This document shows positions 5,839 through 10,926 of a stretch of DNA of 10,926 nt, piece after piece. The stretch is from NCBI GenBank assembly GCA_021734595.1, contig JAIPIO010000132.1, positions 1-10,926 on the forward strand, written 5' to 3'. The notes beneath the pieces were generated by a model, which worked only from the letters and a program-made list of their open reading frames with translations, did not search any database and was not told the DNA's origin. This stretch comes from Kiritimatiellales bacterium (GTDB lineage Bacteria > Verrucomicrobiota > Kiritimatiellia > Kiritimatiellales > Pontiellaceae). Each line of letters starts with the position of its first letter. The first letter of the stretch is position 1. The position numbers were made by a program, and so were the translations under genes.

Positions 5839-7805
5839 ACGGAATTGTTCAGGAAGATCGTCTACAGCATCTCAAGCGATTCTATTTGATCATGGAGGAA
5901 CTGGCGAGAAGGACGCAGGGGCCGCAGATCCTTTCGGAATGTTCGGGGCGAATGGAGTGGCCAAGGCGAGGTGTCTATTTTTTTAGCGAGGAAGGTGAAA
6001 AAAGAACGGAAACCGGCACAGGGCTGCGAGTTGTTCGTATTGGGACGCATGCCCTGAAGGCTGGCTCAAATACCACAATCTGGAATCGCCTATCGCAACA
6101 CAAGGGGCCGGAGAAGACGGGCGGCGGCAACCACAGGGGCTCAATATTTCGTCTGCTTGTTGGGACGGCGCTAATCGAACGCGACGGCCTTGAATTTCCT
6201 GACTGGGCAAAAGGGAGTTCGGCTCCCAAGGAAATCCGCCAGCAGGAGGAGCCACTGGAACGACTTGTTAGTCAGCATATCCGAAGCATGCCTTTCCTTT
6301 GTCTGAAGGTTGACGATGACGCCGGGTCGGAAAGCTTGCGGGGATATATCGAGCGTAACTCGATTGCGCTGCTTAGCAATTATAACCGGGAGAGCACTGA
6401 TGCGCCTTCCGGCGGATGGCTGGGATATTCCTGTGACCGGAAACGTGTGCGGGATTCCAGCCTCTGGAACCAGCGGCATGTTGATGAGGGGTATGATCCT
6501 GCCTTCCTAGATGTGTTTGAACGGTTAGTGGCAGAAATGGGAGAGAGTGAAAAGTGGCTACCGATCATTGAACAACGAGATAAGCCACGGGACATTCATG
6601 ACGGCCTCTCGAACCGCGATGTGGTGGACGGAACTTTTTGCATCAAGGAGCACATCCCTGTTCACACTCTTGAACGAAGTAGGCATTCATCCCCCGGGGC
6701 AATCCCAGGAGTATTGTCTGACGGCTCTCGAAAAATAAAGGTCGTTATACAATGTGCCGCAACTAAGCAACCAGACGCTGGGTGTATGATCGACCAAAAC
6801 GGGAAGCGCGTCATGTTTGTGGCTCAGCCGGAGAGAGCCCCGGCAAACGATGAGATTATCTACGCAAGGCCGGATGATATGGTAAATGGCAACGGAAACT
6901 GGCGGCAGTTTCTTGAGGAGTATAATGCCCAGCAAGCAAACCCGCTTAACCTTTATCCAGCGTGGCAGCTCTACAAACACAAAGCCTACAAATCTTTGGT
7001 GGATAGGTTTGGTATTGAAAATGTATATATCCTATCGGCTGGATGGGGATTGGTTCGCGGTGATTTTTTAACGCCGGAATATGACATCACCTTCTCTCCA
7101 TCGGCTGAATCCTACAAGAAGCGAAAGGCATCTGACAGGTATGACGATTTCAGCATGCTCCCGAAGGAGTGTTGTGAGGATCTGTATTTTTTCGGCAGCA
7201 AGAATTATTTGCCCCTCTTCGATCTGTTGACCAAAGACTATGCCGGGGAAAAGTTCGTTTTCTACAACTCTTCCGTTCCGCCAGAGGAGATGACGGGTTG
7301 TGAATTGATCAAGTATGAGACGCGAACAAAAACGAATTGGCACTATGAATGTGCGAAATGGTTTATCGAAAGTGAGAGAAGCTACTCCGACTCTGCAACA
7401 GTACGCCAGCGGCCAGCAAGTGCCCCGAAACCGTGCCCGACAAGTGCGCCGACGCAGAAAGGAAGGCCAGTGCACAACCTTTCGGGGAATCAAGAAAAGG
7501 CAACTAATCCCATTGGGAAGGACACGAAAACCATTGGCATAAATATGAAACAGGAAATGGCCACCGAACTTGAATGTCGGGCACGCGTTATGGGGCTTTC
7601 TACCGGAGCGTACTGTAAGATTGTTTTTCAGCAGTGGCTGGATTCTGGTGGCAAACTCCAGCTAAAGGAAACCAGCGAAACCGCAACGGGGGAACCTGTC
7701 AAACTGGAAAGCAGGATGGTTGAAAAGGTGAAATCCTATGATGCCAGAGAGAATAGTAGGATAAGAGAAGACCATGTTCCGTGGTGGATGTTTTGGAAGC
7801 GCTGA
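5835..7805 (+). CDS. GIY-YIG-like nuclease domain fused to a YaaA/DUF6884-like domain and a ribbon-helix-helix-like C-terminus
   Basis: I prefer the ATG at 5835 (656 residues) because it overlaps the leader ORF; a TTG at 5829 would add two residues and is the numbering base used here.
- GIY-YIG-like part (about 45-235): GVYFF (48-52), RVVRIGTHAL (67-76), TTIWNRLSQHKG with R86, GNHRGSIFR, a likely catalytic Glu in RGYIERNSIALLSNYN (E175), then WLGYS and SSLWNQRHVDEGYDPAFLD.
- YaaA/DUF6884-like part (about 300-480): KVVIQCAATKQ, LYPAWQLYKHKAYKSL and VYILSAGWGLVRGDFLTPEY.
- A Pro/Ser/Thr-rich linker (about 520-560).
- RHH-like segment (about 566-608): KTIGINMKQEMATELECRAR followed by MGLSTGAYCKIVFQQWL.
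No signal peptide or membrane helix is seen. Codon use is more AT-rich than in the neighbours, suggesting transfer. A nucleic-acid cleavage or defence role is inferred, not shown. Confidence 0.75.
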   Translation: MNGIVQEDRLQHLKRFYLIMEELARRTQGPQILSECSGRMEWPRRGVYFFSEEGEKRTETGTGLRVVRIGTHALKAGSNTTIWNRLSQHKGPEKTGGGNHRGSIFRLLVGTALIERDGLEFPDWAKGSSAPKEIRQQEEPLERLVSQHIRSMPFLCLKVDDDAGSESLRGYIERNSIALLSNYNRESTDAPSGGWLGYSCDRKRVRDSSLWNQRHVDEGYDPAFLDVFERLVAEMGESEKWLPIIEQRDKPRDIHDGLSNRDVVDGTFCIKEHIPVHTLERSRHSSPGAIPGVLSDGSRKIKVVIQCAATKQPDAGCMIDQNGKRVMFVAQPERAPANDEIIYARPDDMVNGNGNWRQFLEEYNAQQANPLNLYPAWQLYKHKAYKSLVDRFGIENVYILSAGWGLVRGDFLTPEYDITFSPSAESYKKRKASDRYDDFSMLPKECCEDLYFFGSKNYLPLFDLLTKDYAGEKFVFYNSSVPPEEMTGCELIKYETRTKTNWHYECAKWFIESERSYSDSATVRQRPASAPKPCPTSAPTQKGRPVHNLSGNQEKATNPIGKDTKTIGINMKQEMATELECRARVMGLSTGAYCKIVFQQWLDSGGKLQLKETSETATGEPVKLESRMVEKVKSYDARENSRIREDHVPWWMFWKR

Positions 7806-7886
7806 AATTAATACGACCAGACGGCGAAAAGGGAAAGGGGGCAGAGTACCAGCTTTAGTCAACCTTGATTTTTGTAGGAGGTCTGG

Positions 7887-7973
7887 AAAACGGGTCAGAA
7901 AACGGGAAACGGGTCGGGGGAAACGGCAAATGGGTCAGCAAATGGGCAAATGGCAAATGGCAAATGGGTCAGA
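7887..7973 (+). repeat. Degenerate tandem repeat, unit AAAYGGG(TCAG)
   Basis: About nine imperfect head-to-tail units of 7-14 bases can be read, alternating between AAACGGG and AAATGGG/AAATGGC, four of them extended by TCAG or TCGG. One strand is almost free of cytosine-rich runs and T is rare, giving strong strand asymmetry. The run begins 82 bases after the GIY-YIG gene stop. It has no spacer structure, so it is not a CRISPR array. Confidence 0.7.
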
Positions 7974-8051
7974 CTGAAGTAACCCCAGTTTGACGGACAC
8001 TCGGAACTTGTGCCCGCTTCAATGGATCGGGGAAACCGGCAGACCTCGGGT

Positions 8052-8080
8052 GAACGCGGATATTTTCCAATGGTTGGAAA
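8052..8080. repeat. GAACGCGGATAT module joined to TTTCCAA-TGG-TTGGAAA
   Basis: GAACGCGGATAT (8052-8063) is a shortened form of the GGACGCGGATAT module. It is followed directly by a palindrome with 7-bp arms and a TGG centre (8064-8080), the same core as at 534-548. This joins the left-hand palindrome type to the right-hand module type and supports one common family. Confidence 0.65.
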
Positions 8081-8211
8081 GATACAACGGGCACTGTTTT
8101 CCGTACTTCCCAAAAGCTTTGTCTGGGCGGAGTGAGGACAAACGGGTATGGTTAACGCATATCCTGAAGATTTTTTTAAATTGAACCTGGCTGCATGTGG
8201 GGAGGAACAAG

Positions 8212-9534
8212 ATGAAGGAATTATCATTGTCGCGCCGGACTGTTCTCAAGAGCACCGCTTCGGCGGCAACATTGACCGGTCTCGCCGGGTATGCGGATTT
8301 GCAACGGGAAAGCACCATCTCCACGCCGCGCCGGATCGCGCCGGATGAAAAACTAAACATAGCCTGCGTCGGTTGCGGAGGAAAAGGAAAGGTGGACGTC
8401 GACGAAGTCTCATCGCAAAACATCGTGGCTTTATGCGATGTCGATTGGGAGCGGGCCAAGGCCACTTCCAAAAAGCATCCGGATGTTCCGAAGTTCAAGG
8501 ACTACCGAACCATGCTGCGCGAGCTGGACGGCCAGATCGATGCCGTAACCGTCACCACGCCCGACCACATGCACTATCCCGTTGCGAAAATGGCCATCGA
8601 GATGGGCAAGCACGTGTACGTTCAAAAACCGCTCACGCATTCCGTATGGGAGGCGCGCCAGCTCGCCGAGCTGGCCCGAAAACACAAGGTCGCCACCCAG
8701 ATGGGAAATCAGGGGCAGGCCTCAGAGTCGGTTCGCATCCTTTGTGAATATCTCTGGGATGGAGCCATCGGCCCCGTGCACGAAGTCCACGTCTGGACCA
8801 ACCGGCCGATATGGCCACAAGGGATCAATCGTCCCGTCGAAATCCAAACTGTGCCCAAATCCCTCGATTGGGATCTCTGGCTGGGCGTGGCCCCCGAAAG
8901 GCCCTACCACAGCGCCTACCATCCGTTCAAATGGCGCGGCTGGTGGGATTTTGGAACCGGGGCGCTCGGCGATATCGGATGCCATTCGCTCGCACCGATT
9001 TTCCGGGCGCTGAAACTCACACATCCCGTCCGTGTAGAGGCCTCCTCCACGGAACTCTTTGCGGAGACCTATCCGCTCGCCTCGATCGTTACCTATCAAT
9101 TCCCCGCCCGTGAAGGCATGCCTCCCGTACAACTCACCTGGTACGATGGAGGGCTCAAGCCACCGCGGCCTCAAGAGCTCGAAGCGAACCGGGAATGGGG
9201 CGGGGGCGGAACGCTCTACGTTGGGGAAAAAGGAAAAATATTCGGCGGCCGGATTATTCCCGAAGCAAAGATGAAAAAATACAAACAGCCCGCGAAAACG
9301 CTGCCGCGCTCGCCCGGTCACTACCAGGAGTGGATCCAGGCCTGCAAAGGCGGCCAGCCGGGCGGTTCCGATTTTGATTTCGCCGGGCCGCTGACCGAAG
9401 CGGTGTTGCTGGGCAACATTGCCTTGCAGACGGGAAAAAGACTCGAGTGGAACAGCCGGAAACTGGAAATCACAAATATCCCGGGAGCAAACCGATTCCT
9501 GCGGCGCGCCTACCGGGACGGTTGGATCTTCTAG
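8212..9534 (+). CDS. Tat-exported Gfo/Idh/MocA family NAD(P)-dependent oxidoreductase
   Basis: The 440-residue protein starts with a twin-arginine signal, LSRRTVLKSTASAATLTGLA (R8-R9), so it is probably exported folded to the periplasm. The Rossmann NAD(P) fold opens with LNIACVGCGGKGKVDV (GxGGxG-like, residues 48-63). TTPDHMHYPVA and HVYVQKPLTHSVWEARQLAE follow; QKP at 138-140 replaces the usual EKP. The C-terminal substrate domain has GTGALGDIGCHS (D254, H258), GTLYVGEKGKIFGG and a terminal GHYQEWIQACKGG region. Relatives oxidise or reduce sugars, inositols or their derivatives, and PVC bacteria carry many paralogues in polysaccharide-degradation loci; the substrate is unknown. GGAGGA (8201-8206) fixes the start at ATG 8212; the in-frame GTG at 8197 lies before this site and is rejected. 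Confidence 0.92.
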   Translation: MKELSLSRRTVLKSTASAATLTGLAGYADLQRESTISTPRRIAPDEKLNIACVGCGGKGKVDVDEVSSQNIVALCDVDWERAKATSKKHPDVPKFKDYRTMLRELDGQIDAVTVTTPDHMHYPVAKMAIEMGKHVYVQKPLTHSVWEARQLAELARKHKVATQMGNQGQASESVRILCEYLWDGAIGPVHEVHVWTNRPIWPQGINRPVEIQTVPKSLDWDLWLGVAPERPYHSAYHPFKWRGWWDFGTGALGDIGCHSLAPIFRALKLTHPVRVEASSTELFAETYPLASIVTYQFPAREGMPPVQLTWYDGGLKPPRPQELEANREWGGGGTLYVGEKGKIFGGRIIPEAKMKKYKQPAKTLPRSPGHYQEWIQACKGGQPGGSDFDFAGPLTEAVLLGNIALQTGKRLEWNSRKLEITNIPGANRFLRRAYRDGWIF

Positions 9535-9727
9535 CCCCTGATGGGGAACCCACCCGCTGGGGTTTCCTGACTTTGGAAAATTTGAACCACGAAACACACG
9601 AACTACACGAAACTTGGGACGGCGATAAATACGGATTCTCACGCCCGTTCCCTGCGGGAACTAAAGCCACAAAGCCACGGAGAACACTTTAGACAGGATT
9701 GCGGGTGCGGCTGCGCCGCTTTGGAGT

Positions 9728-9750
9728 GCGGTACTCCCAGTACCGCTTTT
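9728..9750 (+). terminator. GCGGTACT-CCC-AGTACCGC hairpin followed by TTTT
   Basis: Perfect 8-bp arms with a 3-base loop are followed immediately by four Ts (9747-9750), the form of a rho-independent terminator on the + strand. It lies 194 bases after the oxidoreductase stop, which is far. It may equally be another dispersed 3-base-loop hairpin that serves as a terminator where it lands. Confidence 0.45.
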
Positions 9751-9779
9751 CACCACGCATGGAATTTTTATACACCACG

Positions 9780-9860
9780 GATTACACGGATGGACGCGGA
9801 TATGTTCCAGACCTCGGAACCAAACATATTTTTTAGACAGGATTACGGGATGGACAGGAT
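9780..9860. repeat. Modular repeat: GATTACAC/GGACGCGGATAT-palindrome plus GACAGGATTACGG module
   Basis: Bases 9780-9819 are a GATTACACGGATGGACGCGG unit continuing to GATAT and ending in TTCCAGACCTCGGAA (9805-9819). Bases 9827-9860 are a second module (T-rich start, then AGACAGGATTACGGGATGGA and CAGGAT), which recurs at 10803-10836 with one mismatch in 34. The two modules occur in different orders around the other copies, so they are separate units. Confidence 0.7.
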
Positions 9861-9872
9861 CGATTTTGTTTT

Positions 9873-9975
9873 CAGACCTCGGAATTTTGCCCGCGGATTA
9901 CGCGGATGGACGCGGATATCTTCCAGGCATTGGAATTGTAGCGTCGGCTCTATGAGCCGATTTTCCAAACTTCGG
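9873..9975. repeat. Composite repeat, left copy (approximately 100 bp, pair of 10689-10792)
   Basis: Bases 9889-9975 match 10706-10792 with two mismatches in 87. Order of parts: CAGACCTCGGAA half-palindrome, GCCCGC, GATTACGCGGATGGACGCGG module, TTCCAGGCATTGGAA palindrome (9921-9935), GTAG (9938-9941), the TCGGCTC-TAT-GAGCCGA hairpin (9944-9960), and TTTTCCAAACTTCGG. The copy ends 36 bases before the stop of the convergent membrane-protein gene. Confidence 0.85.
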
Positions 9976-10011
9976 TCTCAGTTCATCGGCTGGCATCTTT
10001 TCTTTTCCGAA

Positions 10012-10491
10012 TCATTTTACATTTATTCTCATCAGATCTTCTGCGGGGATGCGCCGGGCCAGAACCAGCGCCATTGCATCGACCCGCCGGTGCAGGAACT
10101 CTGCAACGAGCCCCAGAATGTACCAGCAGGGAATGAAGGTCGCGGTGATGTATCCGCAGAGATTAAAGCGGTCGCGGTAGACCCAGATCTCCAGCCCGCA
10201 GAGGTCAAAAATCCAGCCGGAAATAAATTCAACGGCGAAGATAGCCAGCATGTATACGACGGCCCGCAACGGCAGCACCACCCCGTGTTTAATCATGGGG
10301 CGCGACATCGGAAGCAGTAGCACGCCCAGCAAGCCGTAATCCAGCATCATCCAGGGCGACGAACTTCCGAGCAGATTCCAATTGCCGTGGCGCAACTGCC
10401 AAAACGCTCCGCCGAACACCTCAAAAACCAGCCCCAGCAGGGCAAACAATAAGAAGCGATAAAAAACCCGTTTTCCCTGTAGCGTCATCAT
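10012..10491 (-). CDS. Small multi-pass membrane protein, CmpB/'ABC transporter type IV'-like family
   Basis: The 159-residue product is strongly hydrophobic, with about four predicted membrane segments: FYRFLLFALLGLVFEVFGGA, MMLDYGLLGVLLLPM, VVYMLAIFAVEFISGWIF and the region around ATFIPCWYILGLVAEFL. A conserved-looking stretch between segments, GLEIWVYRDRFNLCGYI, resembles the putative ABC-transporter type IV (CmpB-like, PF06541) family, where 'W.Y....N..G.i' precedes the last helix. Transport function in that family is not established. The start is supported by AAGGAG on the minus strand (10500-10505) 8 bases upstream; a second ATG follows directly. The gene runs against the upstream genes and is bracketed by two copies of the composite repeat. 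No partner ATPase is in view. Confidence 0.7.
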   Translation of the reverse strand: MMTLQGKRVFYRFLLFALLGLVFEVFGGAFWQLRHGNWNLLGSSSPWMMLDYGLLGVLLLPMSRPMIKHGVVLPLRAVVYMLAIFAVEFISGWIFDLCGLEIWVYRDRFNLCGYITATFIPCWYILGLVAEFLHRRVDAMALVLARRIPAEDLMRINVK

Positions 10492-10579
10492 AGACCATAC
10501 TCCTTCAGTTTACGGCTATCGTCAGACTGATATAACTAATACAATATGCCAAACAGGTAAAAGTCGGCAAGCTTTCTGT

Positions 10580-10598
10580 TTTCCAACACCTTGGGAAA
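10580..10598. repeat. Imperfect TTTCCAA...TTGGGAAA palindrome upstream of the membrane-protein gene
   Basis: The arms TTTCCAA and TTGGGAAA (one extra G) flank CACC. It belongs to the TTCCA/TGGAA family and lies about 90 bases upstream of the minus-strand start. Unlike most others in the window it is at the 5' side of a gene, so a purely 3'-end role does not explain the family. Confidence 0.5.
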
Positions 10599-10688
10599 GA
10601 GAATTAACAGAATGAGCGAAAGGGTCGGTCCCGTAATCTAGTAATTCATCTCTGTTCGCAGGGAGAAACTTTCCTTGCTACCGCTTCC

Positions 10689-10792
10689 CAGACCCCGGAA
10701 AATTTGCCCGCGGATTACGCAGATAGACGCGGATATCTTCCAGGCATTGGAATTGTAGCGTCGGCTCTATGAGCCGATTTTCCAAACTTCGG
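10689..10792. repeat. Composite repeat, right copy (pair of 9873-9975)
   Basis: Same order of parts as the left copy, in direct orientation, offset by 817 bases. The palindrome TTCCAGGCATTGGAA is at 10738-10752, GTAG at 10755-10758, the TCGGCTC-TAT-GAGCCGA hairpin at 10761-10777, and TTTTCCAAACTTCGG ends the copy. The two mismatches to the left copy lie in the GATTACGC module (GGATGG versus AGATAG). Near identity implies recent duplication or conversion. Confidence 0.85.
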
Positions 10793-10802
10793 AACCACCA
10801 CG

Positions 10803-10836
10803 TATTTTTTAGACAGGATTACGGGACGGACAGGAT
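10803..10836. repeat. GACAGGATTACGG module, second copy
   Basis: Matches 9827-9860 at 33 of 34 positions. Here it lies after the composite repeat rather than before it. Confidence 0.75.
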
Positions 10837-10862
10837 AGGTTTTGATTTGGGCAGAAAATGTT

Positions 10863-10885
10863 GTAGGCCCGGTCCCCGACCGGGC
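10863..10885. repeat. REP-like GTAG + GCCCGGTC-CCC-GACCGGGC hairpin
   Basis: GTAG (10863-10866) is directly followed by a perfect 8-bp stem with a 3-base loop (10867-10885). This is the classical layout of REP elements handled by RAYT (IS200/IS605-like) transposases, where a GTAG foot precedes the hairpin. The same plan is seen at 9938-9960 and 10755-10777 with a different stem. Confidence 0.6.
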
Positions 10886-10926
10886 GGGGTTGGATGAACG
10901 CCAACCGTTTATGATGTCGCAAAGCC

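Larger units (their letters stand above)
7806..8211. other. Intergenic stretch with degenerate repeats before the oxidoreductase gene
   Basis: No gene is supported here. The left half is a purine-rich run of degenerate tandem units. Then comes a GAACGCGGATAT module with a palindrome (8052-8080). A segment at 8105-8126 resembles 5709-5730, and an AT-rich patch with seven Ts (8171-8177) leads into the Shine-Dalgarno of the oxidoreductase gene. The only ORFs across it are short and in shadow frames. Confidence 0.6.
9535..10011. other. Repeat field between the oxidoreductase and the convergent membrane-protein gene
   Basis: No gene is supported. Bases 9563-9579 hold a weak TTTCC...GGAAA palindrome. 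Bases 9585-9610 contain ACCACGAAACACACGAA-like short A/C-rich units, and a related CCACAAAGCCACGG lies at about 9666. A terminator-like hairpin at 9728-9750 follows, then the modular repeats described separately (9780-9975). Such CCACGAAACAC and CCACAAAGCCAC strings also resemble bases 5195-5209 upstream. Confidence 0.55.
10492..10926. other. Upstream region of the membrane-protein gene and right-hand repeat field
   Basis: Apart from the Shine-Dalgarno of the minus-strand gene, no coding signal is seen to the end of the window. AT-rich DNA at 10527-10553 probably contains the minus-strand promoter, but no convincing -35/-10 pair can be fixed. A TTTCCAA/TTGGGAAA palindrome lies at 10580-10598, and repeats fill 10685-10885. 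Confidence 0.5.

Noticed and set aside
7887..7973. CRISPR array
   Set aside because: Units are only 7-14 bases, degenerate and contiguous, with no unique spacers of constant length and no cas gene nearby.
8197..8211. GTG start for the oxidoreductase
   Set aside because: The GGAGGA Shine-Dalgarno at 8201-8206 lies downstream of it and is ideally spaced for ATG 8212, which also gives a normal short n-region before the twin arginines.
9721..10320. 199-codon plus-strand frame
   Set aside because: It crosses the repeat field and the antisense of the membrane-protein gene, whose hydrophobic pattern and Shine-Dalgarno are much better evidence.

Overview
The window looks like chromosomal DNA from a GC-rich heterotroph of the PVC group, most likely Verrucomicrobiota or Kiritimatiellota (Pontiella-like). 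This is inferred from three things: the C-terminus of a large secreted glycoside hydrolase-type protein, a Tat-exported Gfo/Idh/MocA oxidoreductase of the kind these bacteria carry in many copies, and intergenic DNA packed with short palindromes and modular dispersed repeats. No rRNA, tRNA, CRISPR array, transposase or integrase is visible.

Left part (1-5113, all + strand, GC-rich). The window opens inside a truncated probable glycosidase (1-519). After a repeat-bearing gap comes a tightly coupled pair: a cNMP-binding/CBS/DUF294 nucleotidyltransferase (772-2721) and a DEDDh 3'-5' exonuclease (2718-3428), joined by an ATGA overlap. A second coupled pair follows: a class I SAM-dependent methyltransferase of the RlmI/COG1092 type (3570-4415) and an RluA-type pseudouridine synthase (4415-5113), joined by a one-base TGATG overlap. 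Both of the latter probably modify RNA.

Middle part (5114-8211). A gene-free 0.7 kb stretch full of repeats and hairpins leads into a single, more AT-rich gene (5835-7805). It encodes an unusual three-part protein: an N-terminal GIY-YIG-like nuclease domain, a central YaaA/DUF6884-like domain and a C-terminal ribbon-helix-helix-like segment. A 13-codon leader ORF with its own Shine-Dalgarno sequence overlaps its start codon, and a small inverted repeat lies upstream. Degenerate tandem repeats follow the gene. This module looks acquired and is the best candidate in the window for an undescribed system, perhaps in nucleic-acid defence or repair.

Right part (8212-10926). A Tat-signal Gfo/Idh/MocA oxidoreductase (8212-9534) is followed by a terminator-like hairpin and a repeat field. 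A convergent small multi-pass membrane protein (10012-10491, - strand) is bracketed by two copies of an approximately 100-bp composite repeat.

At the DNA level the dominant theme is a family of short palindromes built on TTCCA...TGGAA, usually near gene ends and often fused to a GATTACGC-GGACGCGGATAT module. A second group consists of GTAG-headed hairpins resembling REP elements, although no RAYT transposase gene lies in the window.
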